From: Curtobacterium sp. 458
GTDB taxonomy: Bacteria > Actinomycetota > Actinomycetes > Actinomycetales > Microbacteriaceae
Reading direction: 5' to 3'
DNA: 64,000 nucleotides
NCBI RefSeq assembly: GCF_030406605.1
Contig: NZ_CP129104.1
Coordinates: 632,072 to 696,071, forward strand
Shown here: positions 16,935-25,148 of the stretch, piece by piece
Position numbering within the stretch: position 1 is the first letter of the stretch
How the letters are laid out: every line of letters begins with the position of its first letter
The notes under the pieces: generated by a model
Told to the model about the DNA's origin: nothing
Seen by the model: only the letters and a program-made list of their open reading frames with translations
The model's database searches: none
Position numbers and translations under genes: made by a program

Positions 16935-17735
16935 ATGGACCTCGGCATCCAGGGCAAGACCGCGCTCGTCTTCGGCGGGGACTCCGGGATCGGTTGGAAC
17001 ACCGCGCGGATCCTCCTCGCCGAGGGCGCGACCGTCGTCGTCACCGACCTCGACCAGAGCCGCCTGGACACCAGCGCCGACCAGCTCGAGGCGCCGAACG
17101 GCAAACTGTTCGCCTTCGCCGCGGACGTGACGAAGGCCGACAGCCTCGCCGCCCTGCACGACCGGGTGCGCGAGGCCGTGGGCGAGATCGACATCCTCGT
17201 GCAGTCCTCGGGCGTCACCGGCGCCCAGGGGCTGTTCCACGAGATCGACGAGCAGGGCTGGCTCGACACGATCGACATCGACCTCATGGGGCCGGTGCGG
17301 ATCACGCGCGAGTTCATCTCCGACCTACGGAGCGGCGGCTGGGGTCGCATCGTCTACCTGGTGTCCGAGGACGCCTCGCAGCCGTACGACGACGAACTGC
17401 CGTACTGCGCTGCGAAGGCCGGCGTCCTCTCGTTCGCGAAGGGCCTCTCGCGCAGCTACGCGTCTGAGGGCCTGCTCGTGAACTGCGTCAGCCCGGCGTT
17501 CATCCACACGCCGATGACCGACGCGATGATGGACAAGCGGTCGAAGGAACTCGGGACGTCGTTCGACGAGGCCGTCTCGTCGTTCCTCGACGAGGAACGC
17601 CCGTACATGGAACTCGGACGCCGCGGGGAACCGGAGGAGGTCGCGAACGTCGTCGCGTTCCTCTGCTCCGACCTCGCGAGCTTCGTCAATGGCGCGAACT
17701 ACCGGGTCGACTCCGGCTCGGTCGCCACGATCTAG
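16935..17735 (+). CDS. Short-chain dehydrogenase/reductase
   Basis: 266 residues, classical SDR. The cofactor loop GGDSGIG lies at residues 14-20 and the catalytic YCAAK near 156-160, with Ser upstream in LVSEDAS. An acidic residue after the second strand (VTDLD) points to NAD rather than NADP. It is in an operon between dps and the FAD oxidoreductase, so it is probably expressed under stress. The substrate is unknown. Confidence 0.92.
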   Translation: MDLGIQGKTALVFGGDSGIGWNTARILLAEGATVVVTDLDQSRLDTSADQLEAPNGKLFAFAADVTKADSLAALHDRVREAVGEIDILVQSSGVTGAQGLFHEIDEQGWLDTIDIDLMGPVRITREFISDLRSGGWGRIVYLVSEDASQPYDDELPYCAAKAGVLSFAKGLSRSYASEGLLVNCVSPAFIHTPMTDAMMDKRSKELGTSFDEAVSSFLDEERPYMELGRRGEPEEVANVVAFLCSDLASFVNGANYRVDSGSVATI

Positions 17736-17744
17736 GAGCACGAC

Positions 17745-18938
17745 ATGACCGACTTCCGGTACCTCATCGTCGGCGGCGGGATGGTCGCGGACTCCGCTGC
17801 GCGCGGCATCCGCGAACTCGACGCCGACGGGTCGATCGGGATCATCAGCGAGGACGTCGACCGGCCCTACGCCCGGCCGGCGCTCTCGAAGAAGCTGTGG
17901 ACCGACCCCGAGTTCAGCTGGGACGAGAAGGTCGACCTCCACACCGAGGAGACCGGCGCCACGTTCGTGCTCGGCACCCGGGTGACGTCGATCGACCGCG
18001 ACGCGAAGACCGTCACGACCGACCAGGGCGACACCCACGGGTACGAGCGACTGCTCATCGCGACCGGCGGCAAGCCACGAGGACTCGATGGACTCGAGCC
18101 CTCCGACCGCGTGCTCGACTACCGGAGCGCCGCCGACTACCGGAAGCTCCGGGAGTTCGCGGACGCCGGCGCGCACGTGGTCGTCGTCGGTGGTGGCTAC
18201 ATCGGCACCGAGATCACGGCGGGCATCTCGCAGAACGGGGCGGAGGTCACGTTCGTGGACCCCGACGAGGTCGTGGGCGGAAGAATGTTCCCCGACGACC
18301 TCGCCCGGGCGTTCCAGCAGCGGTTCGTCGACGCCGGGGTGGACCTCCGCCTGGGTCGCCGCGTCGAGTCGGGCACCCAGACCGCCGACGGTGTCGTGCT
18401 CACGCTCGACGACGGATCGACGGTCGAGGCCGACGCGGTCGTCGTGGGCCTCGGCATCGAGCCGGTCACGCAGCTCGCCACCGATGCCGGGCTCACCGTC
18501 CGGGACGGCATCCTGGTGTCCTCCACGCTCCGGACCGACGACGAGTCGGTCTTCGCCGCGGGCGACGTGGCCGAGTACCCGGACCGGATCCTCGGCACAC
18601 GCCGCGTGGAGCACGTCGACAACGCGCAGCAGCAGGGCCGGCAGGCCGGGCGGAACCTCGCGGACGCCGACGAGACCTACGACCACACGCCGATGTTCTA
18701 CTCGGACGTGTTCGACATGGGCTACGAGGCCGTGGGGCAGGTCACCTCGTCACTCCACACCGTCGAGGACTGGCGCGAGCCGACCGTGACCGGCGTCGTC
18801 TACTACCTCGACGACGACCAGGTCGTGAAGGGTGTCCTCCTCTGGAACGTGTGGGACAAGACCGACGAGGCCCGGAAGGTGCTCGCCGATGCCCACTCGC
18901 TCACGCCGGACATGCTCATCGGACGCATCCAGCCCTGA
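17745..18938 (+). CDS. FAD-dependent pyridine nucleotide-disulfide-type oxidoreductase (ferredoxin reductase-like)
   Basis: 397 residues. The FAD loop is IVGGGMVADSAA (residues 8-19), the NAD(P) loop VVGGGYIGTE lies near 147-156, and the second FAD motif is VFAAGDVAEY near 270. The redox-active CxxC is absent, so it belongs with AIF/ferredoxin-reductase-type enzymes that pass electrons to another protein or to quinones. It is third in the dps operon and ends 15 nt before a 48-bp palindrome. Confidence 0.9.
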   Translation: MTDFRYLIVGGGMVADSAARGIRELDADGSIGIISEDVDRPYARPALSKKLWTDPEFSWDEKVDLHTEETGATFVLGTRVTSIDRDAKTVTTDQGDTHGYERLLIATGGKPRGLDGLEPSDRVLDYRSAADYRKLREFADAGAHVVVVGGGYIGTEITAGISQNGAEVTFVDPDEVVGGRMFPDDLARAFQQRFVDAGVDLRLGRRVESGTQTADGVVLTLDDGSTVEADAVVVGLGIEPVTQLATDAGLTVRDGILVSSTLRTDDESVFAAGDVAEYPDRILGTRRVEHVDNAQQQGRQAGRNLADADETYDHTPMFYSDVFDMGYEAVGQVTSSLHTVEDWREPTVTGVVYYLDDDQVVKGVLLWNVWDKTDEARKVLADAHSLTPDMLIGRIQP

Positions 18939-18953
18939 CGGGCCGGACCGACC

Positions 18954-19001
18954 GACGGACGGGAGGCGCGGTGCCAGCTGGCACCGCGCCTCCCGTCCGT
19001 C
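18954..19001. terminator. 48-bp perfect palindrome (palindrome family, class I)
   Basis: Every base of 18954-18977 pairs with 18978-19001. It lies between the convergent FAD oxidoreductase (stop 18938) and hydrolase (stop 19091). It is almost identical to the palindrome at 46409-46456. Confidence 0.9.
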
Positions 19002-19090
19002 CGTCAGTCGCGTTCGGCGCGCCGCGCGCGACGCTCCGCGTCGCCGCTGAGCGGGGCGCGCTCCCGTCCGGCCGTCGGTCGCGTTGGGCG

Positions 19091-20227
19091 TCAGCGCGCG
19101 TCGCGCGCCTCGGGGGCGACCTCGTCGACCACCTCGCGTCGGTCGGCCGGGTCCACCGGGACGCCGTCCCCGTCCGCCATCGCGACCGCGTGCGCGGACT
19201 TCGCGGCCTCGAGCGCCTCGTCGTCGTTCCGCGCCATGCCGAACAGCTCGATGAAGCGCGACTTCACGAGGAGCCAGGCGTCCCCGGGGCTCAGCCGGGA
19301 GAGGTCCGAGGACGTCGAGTCGTCGCGCACCCGCTGGAGCGAGGACACCCCGCGGTCGGGGATGCGACCGGCGACGTGGTCCACCGCGAGCCGCGCGACC
19401 GCGTCCGCCTGTGCGTGCATGACCGAGTGCGCGCCGTCGACGACCTCGCGGAGCACCGCGTACGGGAACACCCGCGCGAGACGGCGGACCCAGTCGCGCG
19501 GCACCATCGCATCGTGCTCGCCGCGCACGATCAGCGTCCGGGCCTGCACCTCGGCGGCGCGCTCCTCGATCGGGAACGCGATCATCCGCGGCAGCACCTT
19601 CGAGAACCAGTGCCATCCGCAGAGCACGTACGCGGTGATGCCGTGCCAGCGCACCGCCGCGGGCTCGTGCACCGTCGACCGGAGGAACCGGAACGCCGAC
19701 TGCCGAACGGTGCGGGCGCGGGAGTCGACGACCGGGCTGATGAGCACGAGGTCGGAGATGCCCGGACGGCGGGCCGCGACCTCCGTCACGACCTGGGTGC
19801 CCATCGAGTGGCCGACGAGCACCGGGTCCTCGAGCCGGAGCTCGTCGATGACCCGTTCGACGGCGTCCGCGTAGCGCTCGATCGACACCTTGCCGCGGAA
19901 GTGCGGCACGCCCGCGAAGCCGGGCAGGTCGAGGGCGTGCACCGGACCGTTCTCGTTGAGGTGCGGTGCCAGCCGCTCGTAGTACGTCGCTGCGATGCCC
20001 AGTCCGGCGACGAGCACGAAGGCGCGGTCGCCCGGCTCACCGATGGAGCTGACGCGGACGTAGGTGCCGTCGACGGCGATGCGGTCGACCTCGACGGTGA
20101 CGTCGGCGTCCTCGGCCTCGGCGAGGCGGCTCGCCGGGTCGGGTGCGTGAGCAGCGCGGTCGGGAGTGCGGGCAGCGCGGTCGGCGGCGTGCGTGGTGCG
20201 GTCGTGCGGCGTGCGGTCGTCGTCCAC
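19091..20227 (-). CDS. Alpha/beta hydrolase
   Basis: 378 residues. The nucleophile elbow is GHSMG with S141; an Asp in GEHDAMV and a His in DGAHSVM complete the triad. Residues 8-33 are a low-complexity His/Asp/Arg/Ala stretch with repeated DRAA units, and the C-terminus is acidic. The GTG start at 20227 follows CGAGGAG. There is no signal peptide, so it is cytoplasmic. The substrate is unknown; a small ester or haloalkane-like compound is possible. Confidence 0.88.
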   Translation of the reverse strand: MDDDRTPHDRTTHAADRAARTPDRAAHAPDPASRLAEAEDADVTVEVDRIAVDGTYVRVSSIGEPGDRAFVLVAGLGIAATYYERLAPHLNENGPVHALDLPGFAGVPHFRGKVSIERYADAVERVIDELRLEDPVLVGHSMGTQVVTEVAARRPGISDLVLISPVVDSRARTVRQSAFRFLRSTVHEPAAVRWHGITAYVLCGWHWFSKVLPRMIAFPIEERAAEVQARTLIVRGEHDAMVPRDWVRRLARVFPYAVLREVVDGAHSVMHAQADAVARLAVDHVAGRIPDRGVSSLQRVRDDSTSSDLSRLSPGDAWLLVKSRFIELFGMARNDDEALEAAKSAHAVAMADGDGVPVDPADRREVVDEVAPEARDAR

Positions 20228-20272
20228 GGTGTCTCCTCGGGTCGAACGGTCGCCCAGGATACCCGCGGTGGC

Positions 20273-20289
20273 GGTCCGCCCGGCGGACC
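20273..20289 (-). terminator. Hairpin after the SMP-30 gene
   Basis: GGTCCGCC and its complement are separated by one base (20273-20280, 20282-20289), with further pairing outside. It lies 9 nt beyond the minus-strand stop at 20298. Confidence 0.6.
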
Positions 20290-20297
20290 CCACCCCG

Positions 20298-21170
20298 TCA
20301 GCCGCTGAACGTGTACGCGGGGAAGCCGTGCACGCGGGTCGGCACCGCGAACACCGCGCCCGAGTGCGGGTGGTGCTCCAGGTCCTCCTCCGCGAGGTTC
20401 TCCCGCGCGGTCCCGACGTAGAGCGTCGACAGGTCCTCGCCGCCGAACGCCACCGAGGTCACGTTCGGGGCAGGGACCTCCACCGTCTCGAGGTGTGCTC
20501 CGTCCGGCCCCCACCGCTCGACCCGGCCCGCGCCGTAGACCGCCGTCCAGAGGCAGTCCTCGTGGTCCCGCACGAGGCCGTCGTGCGCGGCCCCGCTGAT
20601 GAACGGCACCAGTTCGCCGAGCTGCCCGTCCGGACCGTAGGACGCGCGGTAGATCGTCGACGTGCTCGTGTCCGTGACGAACATCGCGGAGCCGTCCGCC
20701 GTCCACTCGAAGCCGTTCGCGACACCGAACCCGCCACGCAGCGTCCGGACGGAGCCGTCTGGCTCGACCGCGTACAGCGCCCCGGCCGGGTCCTCGCCAC
20801 CGAGGTCCATGCTGCCGACGACGAAGCGGCCGAACGGGTCGCACTTGCCCTCGTTGAACCGGATGCCGGGCGTCGCGTGCTGCACGTGCACGAGCTCGCG
20901 TTCGACCGCGCCGTCCGGGCCCGTCAGCACCACGGTGTCCCCGAGGGCCGCCACGAACCCACCCGCGGCCCGGGGCTGGAAGCTCGCGAGGGGCGGCGGC
21001 AGCGGGACGACGCTCCGGACCGTGCCGTCGGCAGCGGCGGTGGTGAGCGTGCCGAGGGTGATGTCCGTCCAGCGGAGGACCTGCTCCTCCGGGCTCCAGA
21101 CGATGCTCTCGGCGAGCACGGCTTTGTCGTCGCAGAAGACCGTCACGGGTCCGGTGGTCACGGTGTCCAT
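20298..21170 (-). CDS. SMP-30/gluconolactonase/LRE-family protein
   Basis: 290 residues, six-bladed propeller. Metal ligands typical of the family are seen: Glu in LAESIVW (near residue 21), Asn in RFNEGKCDPFGRF, Asn in VANGFEW and Asp in AAHDGLVRD. Members hydrolyse sugar lactones with a divalent ion. The start is ATG 21170 with AGGA 4 nt upstream. Two 20-bp tandem repeats lie just upstream. Confidence 0.9.
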   Translation of the reverse strand: MDTVTTGPVTVFCDDKAVLAESIVWSPEEQVLRWTDITLGTLTTAAADGTVRSVVPLPPPLASFQPRAAGGFVAALGDTVVLTGPDGAVERELVHVQHATPGIRFNEGKCDPFGRFVVGSMDLGGEDPAGALYAVEPDGSVRTLRGGFGVANGFEWTADGSAMFVTDTSTSTIYRASYGPDGQLGELVPFISGAAHDGLVRDHEDCLWTAVYGAGRVERWGPDGAHLETVEVPAPNVTSVAFGGEDLSTLYVGTARENLAEEDLEHHPHSGAVFAVPTRVHGFPAYTFSG

Positions 21171-21192
21171 CGGTCCTGCCTACCGGCGGTCG

Positions 21193-21232
21193 GCTCCGTG
21201 CCCGTCCAACAAGCTCCGTGCCCGTCCGACAA
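21193..21232. repeat. Duplicate 20-bp tandem repeat upstream of the SMP-30 gene
   Basis: Units 21193-21212 and 21213-21232 differ at one position. They begin 23 bp upstream of the SMP-30 start and could be a doubled operator, read on the minus strand as TTGTCGGACGG-type sites. Confidence 0.75.
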
Positions 21233-21343
21233 GGTGTGCGGACTCTCACCCGGTTCCTGGTCCGGACGGCTTGCCCCCGCGGCGCGACGAGCGGATCGTT
21301 GGGCTTCCATCGTCCGGGACGTCCCGACGACAGGAGGGGGCCC

Positions 21344-21535
21344 ATGACGCCGAAGCCACGACCGTCCCTCCGTACACGCCTCGGCGACTGGGTGTACGTG
21401 GCCGTCGGCAGCGCCGCGATCGTCGTCGGGACGGCCGTCGGACTCGCGGTGTCGGTCGGGGAGTTCTTCGCGTCCGGGATGGAACCGAGGGAGACGTCCC
21501 AGCCCGCCGACCCGGTCGAAGACGAACCCTCGTAG
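21344..21535 (+). CDS. Small single-pass membrane protein
   Basis: 63 residues: a basic start (MTPKPRPSLRTRLG), one membrane helix (YVAVGSAAIVVGTAVGLAV) and an acidic tail. AGGAGGG lies 7 nt before the ATG. I know of no named family. Confidence 0.65.
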   Translation: MTPKPRPSLRTRLGDWVYVAVGSAAIVVGTAVGLAVSVGEFFASGMEPRETSQPADPVEDEPS

Positions 21536-21584
21536 CGATCCGGGCCCGAGTGGAGACCTGCCCCCGTGACGACCGCCCGCTGCC

Positions 21585-22418
21585 TCAGAGGCGGGCGTAC
21601 CGGGCGCGGAAGAAGCTGTAGGCGCCGAACGCCACGAACCCGATGCCGATCACGACGAGCACGACCGTCCCACCGGGCACGCCGCGCAGCGCGTCGAAGG
21701 CGCCGTCGAGCCCGGTCGCCTGGTCCGGGTCGCTCCGGAACGCCGCCACGGCGACGAGCACGCCGACGGCGATCACCGCGACGCCCTTGAGGACGTACCC
21801 GACGACCCCCAGCACCGTCACGGCGTGCTCGATCGGCTGACGGGGCCGGACGAGCTGCTTCCAGAACGAGCGCCGGGCCCCCTCGACGACCAGTGCGACG
21901 CCGATGCCGATCGCCACGGCGGCGACGAGGAGCAGGAGGAACACCCCACCCGGCGTCGCGAGTGCCTTCGCCGCAGCACTCCTCGACGAACCGCTCGAGC
22001 TCGTCCCGGCGCCGATCGCGTACTGCACCGCCGACACCGAGACCGCCCCGTACACGATGGCCTTGCCGGCGTTCTTCGCCCGGGCACCCCATGCGCGGGC
22101 GCTGTCGCTCCGACCGCCGACGACGGCCTCGACGACGAGCCGGATCGTGAGCGCCGCCGTCCCGACCGCGACGACCCAGAGCAGGAACACCCCGCCGGGG
22201 ACACGCTCGATCTGCTGCAGCGCCCCGGACTGGTCGGTCTCGCTCCCGCCGGCCGCGCTGCCGATCCCGAGCAGGACGACGAGGTACCCGATCAGCAGGT
22301 GGACGACACCGCTGCCGATGAAGCCGCCGCGGGCCAGCAGCTCGAACCAGCGGCTGTCCGCCACCCGTCGGGCCTGTCGCCCGGCGTCCTCGACCGCTCG
22401 TTCCGCCGTTCCGCTCAT
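21585..22418 (-). CDS. DUF1206 family membrane protein
   Basis: 277 residues with six hydrophobic segments in three repeated pairs, each with a conserved Gly-rich turn (ARGGFIGSGVVHLLIGYL, then similar AKNAGKAIVYGAVSV and VLGVVGYVLKGVAVI). This matches the triple-repeat DUF1206 domain. Function is unknown. It sits downstream of rtcB, separated from it by a palindrome, so it is probably transcribed separately. Confidence 0.88.
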   Translation of the reverse strand: MSGTAERAVEDAGRQARRVADSRWFELLARGGFIGSGVVHLLIGYLVVLLGIGSAAGGSETDQSGALQQIERVPGGVFLLWVVAVGTAALTIRLVVEAVVGGRSDSARAWGARAKNAGKAIVYGAVSVSAVQYAIGAGTSSSGSSRSAAAKALATPGGVFLLLLVAAVAIGIGVALVVEGARRSFWKQLVRPRQPIEHAVTVLGVVGYVLKGVAVIAVGVLVAVAAFRSDPDQATGLDGAFDALRGVPGGTVVLVVIGIGFVAFGAYSFFRARYARL

Positions 22419-22487
22419 CGATCCAGCGTGCCCGTCCGCCGCCGCCGTGTCCGGGCGGCGCGGTCGCCGGACCGGTCCGCCTGCCGC

Positions 22488-22523
22488 CGGGAGGCCCGTG
22501 GCGGCGCCGCCACGGGCCTCCCG
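22488..22523. terminator. 36-bp perfect palindrome (palindrome family, class II)
   Basis: Arms 22488-22505 and 22506-22523 pair perfectly. The identical 36-bp sequence occurs at 50778-50813. It lies 4 nt beyond the rtcB stop codon. Confidence 0.9.
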
Positions 22524-22527
22524 TCCG

Positions 22528-23694
22528 TCAGTCGCCCTTGACGTTGACGACCTGCCGGAGTGTGTGCCGGACGCGGACCAGGTCCGCGGCGTCCGCCATC
22601 ACCTGGTCGATGTCCTTGTACGCCGCCGGGATCTCGTCGAGGAACGCGTCGGTGTCCCGGTACTCGATGCCGGCCATCGCCGCCCGCAGCTCGTCGTGCG
22701 TGAAGGCCTTCCGGGCCGCGGACCGTGAGAACCGTCGGCCGGCGCCGTGCGGCGACGACTCGAGGGAGGGCTTGTTGCCGAGCCCCTCCACGACGTACGA
22801 CGCGGTGCCCATCGACCCGGGGATGAGCCCGGGCTGTCCGGCCGACGCCTGGATCGCACCCTTGCGGGACACCCAGACGCTCTTCCCCCAGTGCGTCTCG
22901 CGCTGCGTGAAGTTGTGGTGGCAGTTGATCCGCTCCTGCTCGTCGACCCCGGTCCCGAGCACCTCGGCCAGCTGGCGGACGACGCGGTCCATCATCTCCT
23001 CGCGGTTGAGCAGGGCGAAGTGCTGCGCCCACCGGAGCTCGGCGATGTACCGGTCGAACTCGGCGGTGCCCTCGACGAGGTAGGCCAGGTCGCGGTCCGG
23101 GAGCTCGATCCACCAGCGCTGCATCAGCTTCTTCGCGACGGCGATGTGCCGCTGCGCGATCTTGTTGCCGACCCCGCGGGAGCCGGAGTGCAGGAACAGC
23201 CAGACCCGGTCCGCCTCGTCGAGGGACACCTCGATGAAGTGGTTCCCGGACCCGAGCGTGCCGAGCTGGTTCCGCCACCCGCCGTGCGCGCGTGCCGGGT
23301 CGAAGCCGGCGGCCTCGGCCAGGGTCTCGAGCTCGGCGATGCGCGGCTCGGCCGTGGCGACGATCTTCCGGTTCGCAGCGCCGGCGGACAGCGGGATCGC
23401 CCGCTCGATCTGCTCGCGGAGCGTCCGCAGGTCGGACGGCAGGTCGGCCGCGTTGAACTGCGTCCGCACGGCGATCATGCCGCAGCCGATGTCGACGCCG
23501 ACGGCCGCCGGCATGACCGCGCCGAGGGTGGGGATGACCGAGCCGACGGTGGCGCCGAGGCCGAGGTGGGCGTCGGGCATGAGTGCCAGGTGCGGGAACA
23601 CGAACGGCATCCGCGCCGTCGTGCGGGCCTGCTGCTCGGTGTTCTCCTCGAGCACCGAGGCCCAGCTGAGCAATCGGTCGGTGATCTTCTGCAT
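22528..23694 (-). CDS. rtcB: RtcB-family RNA ligase (short actinobacterial form)
   Basis: 388 residues. It joins RNA 3'-phosphate or 2',3'-cyclic phosphate to 5'-OH ends using GTP and Mn(II), in RNA repair. The catalytic motifs are intact: DIGCGM (68-73, metal ligands D68 and C71), GSGNHF (148-153), HSGSRG (169-174), HHN (259-261), GSMG and HGAGR, where H316 is the expected guanylylated histidine. The start is ATG 23694. No archease or RtcA gene is nearby. A promoter, a 35-residue ORF and three hairpins lie in a 390-nt leader upstream. Confidence 0.95.
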   Translation of the reverse strand: MQKITDRLLSWASVLEENTEQQARTTARMPFVFPHLALMPDAHLGLGATVGSVIPTLGAVMPAAVGVDIGCGMIAVRTQFNAADLPSDLRTLREQIERAIPLSAGAANRKIVATAEPRIAELETLAEAAGFDPARAHGGWRNQLGTLGSGNHFIEVSLDEADRVWLFLHSGSRGVGNKIAQRHIAVAKKLMQRWWIELPDRDLAYLVEGTAEFDRYIAELRWAQHFALLNREEMMDRVVRQLAEVLGTGVDEQERINCHHNFTQRETHWGKSVWVSRKGAIQASAGQPGLIPGSMGTASYVVEGLGNKPSLESSPHGAGRRFSRSAARKAFTHDELRAAMAGIEYRDTDAFLDEIPAAYKDIDQVMADAADLVRVRHTLRQVVNVKGD

Positions 23695-23870
23695 CGTTCG
23701 TCTCGCTTCCGTGACGGTGTCGCGGCCGTGGTGACGGCCTTCGGTGGCGGTCCGGGACGACGACGCTGCGGGCGGACGGGTCCGCCCCGAGGGTGGACCG
23801 TGCGCGGAGAGCAGGAGGAGGACGCCCCGGGCCGGGTGGGCACGCGGGGCGTCGGGTGACGGTCGCGTGC
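23695..23870 (-). promoter_or_regulatory. Structured leader between the small ORF and rtcB
   Basis: Three perfect hairpins lie in the transcribed leader: 23821-23828 with 23846-23853 (8 bp), 23770-23776 with 23781-23787 (7 bp, 4-nt loop) and 23724-23729 with 23734-23739 (6 bp, 4-nt loop). The first directly follows the small ORF. The arrangement could be an attenuator or an RNA-repair-sensitive leader; this is inference. Confidence 0.5.
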
Positions 23871-23978
23871 CTACGCGGGGTTGCGGAGGGACTGGCTCGC
23901 GTACTGCCGTCCGGGCAGCACGACGAGCGTGTCGAGCGTGGGCTCGACCCGCTGTTCGAGGTGCCGTACGGCGCGCAT
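23871..23978 (-). CDS. 35-residue small ORF upstream of rtcB
   Basis: It starts at ATG 23978 with GGAAGGA 6 nt upstream, a strong ribosome site. The product begins MRAVRHLEQRVEP and ends GRQYASQSLRNPA. Nearly all codons end in G or C, as in real genes here. It lies on the same strand as rtcB, after a plausible promoter and before three hairpins, so it may be a leader peptide or a small protein. I do not recognise a family. Confidence 0.55.
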   Translation of the reverse strand: MRAVRHLEQRVEPTLDTLVVLPGRQYASQSLRNPA

Positions 23979-24034
23979 GCGCGGTCCTTCCGTGGTGCCC
24001 GGGACGGGCGGTCCTGCCGGTGGGCAGGAGCACG

Positions 24035-24077
24035 ACAGTAGTGCGACACGCCCGGGGTGCGCAAGGGCGACACGCCC
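24035..24077 (-). promoter_or_regulatory. Promoter and doubled operator for the rtcB leader
   Basis: On the minus strand TTGCGC (24064-24059) and TACTGT (24040-24035) are 18 nt apart, a good sigma-70-type promoter. The 11-bp sequence GCGACACGCCC occurs twice (24043-24053 and 24067-24077), 24 bp apart, one copy in the spacer and one just upstream of the -35 box. These may be operator sites. Confidence 0.6.
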
Positions 24078-24086
24078 TGGCACGGC

Positions 24087-24557
24087 TCAGTCCGCTCGCG
24101 TCTCGAGCTGCTGCCGCAGCCGCTCCAGCGCGGGTCCCGCGTCCCGCAGCACCCGCCGCTCACCGTCGGACAGGGCCTCCATCGCGGCGACGAGCACGCG
24201 CTCCGCCGAGGCGTCGTACACCGCGAGCCGCTGCCGTGCGAGGTCGGTCAGCCCGACCTCGGTGCTCCGCCCGTCACCGCGCGCGAGCCGCCGTTCGACG
24301 AGCCCGTCGCGCTCCATCGCGGCGACGAGGTTGCTGACGGTCGAGCGCGCGAGCCCGAGCGCCCGGCCGAGCGCCGTCGGATTCGACCACCCGTCGACGT
24401 CGAGCCGTCGGAGGACCTCGATCTGCGCGTCGGGGATGTCGGGCAGGTCGACGGAGCGTCGCGCGGTGTTGAGGAGCGACCGTCGGAACGGGCCGACCTC
24501 GGCGCTCAGCCGACGCGCGACTGCCGGCAGGTCGGGGTCGCTCGGACTGATCGTCAC
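24087..24557 (-). CDS. MarR-family regulator, probably controls padC
   Basis: 156 residues. The winged HTH lies at about 45-110, with recognition helix [18 protein letters not shown] and wing DGRSTEV. It is divergent from padC with 63 bp between. Phenolic acid decarboxylase genes are commonly controlled by divergent PadR or MarR repressors that respond to hydroxycinnamates, so this is the likely repressor. Confidence 0.88.
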   Translation of the reverse strand: MTISPSDPDLPAVARRLSAEVGPFRRSLLNTARRSVDLPDIPDAQIEVLRRLDVDGWSNPTALGRALGLARSTVSNLVAAMERDGLVERRLARGDGRSTEVGLTDLARQRLAVYDASAERVLVAAMEALSDGERRVLRDAGPALERLRQQLETRAD

Positions 24558-24620
24558 CCTCCCAGGGTACTCACCGGAAATACGTGTGCAACAAACGCAT
24601 CACTGGAGCAAACTCGACGC
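24558..24620. promoter_or_regulatory. Divergent marR-padC operator region
   Basis: The 63 bp hold TGCAACAAACGCA, an imperfect dyad (TGC/GCA) at 24587-24599, and AT-richer sequence than the flanks. This is a plausible MarR site covering both promoters. Confidence 0.5.
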
Positions 24621-25148
24621 ATGCAGATCACGACGAGCGTCGAACACCCCGTGCCCGAGCAGGACCTCTCGGGCATCGTCGGACACCGGTTCATCTACAC
24701 GTACGCGAACGGCTGGCGGTACGAGATGTACGTCAAGAACGCGACGACCATCGACTACCGAATCCACTCCGGCATGGTCGGCGGCCGCTGGGTCAAGGAC
24801 CAGCACGTCGACCTCGTGGCGCTGACCGCCGGTGTCTACAAGGTCTCGTGGAACGAACCCACGGGCACGAGCGTCGTGGTGACGGTCGTCCCGGGCGAGC
24901 GGGTGCTGCACGGCACGATCTTCTTCCCGCACTGGGTCGAGGAGGACGGCAGCAAGACGGTGCTCTTCCAGAACGACCACCTCGACCGCATGCGCGAGTA
25001 CCGCGACCAGGGCCCCACCTACCCGATCTACGTCGTGCCGGAGTTCGCGTACATCACGCTGTTCGAGCACGTCGGCGAGGACGACGAGACCGTCGTCGAC
25101 ACCGCCCCCGGTGACCTCCCCGCCGGCTTCGCGGACCGGACGAACTGA
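24621..25148 (+). CDS. padC: Phenolic acid decarboxylase
   Basis: 175 residues, the full family length. It removes CO2 from ferulic, p-coumaric and caffeic acids to give 4-vinyl derivatives, detoxifying plant phenolics. The active-site stretch [12 protein letters not shown] carries the tyrosines Y26 and Y28, and the following strand [13 protein letters not shown] is also conserved. Its stop shares one base with the start of the esterase gene. It is divergent from a MarR regulator. Confidence 0.95.
   Translation: MQITTSVEHPVPEQDLSGIVGHRFIYTYANGWRYEMYVKNATTIDYRIHSGMVGGRWVKDQHVDLVALTAGVYKVSWNEPTGTSVVVTVVPGERVLHGTIFFPHWVEEDGSKTVLFQNDHLDRMREYRDQGPTYPIYVVPEFAYITLFEHVGEDDETVVDTAPGDLPAGFADRTN

Noticed and set aside
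23695..24086. A tRNA or other known structured RNA in the rtcB upstream region
   Set aside because: No acceptor/T-arm pattern or known RNA core could be found; only simple hairpins and the small ORF.
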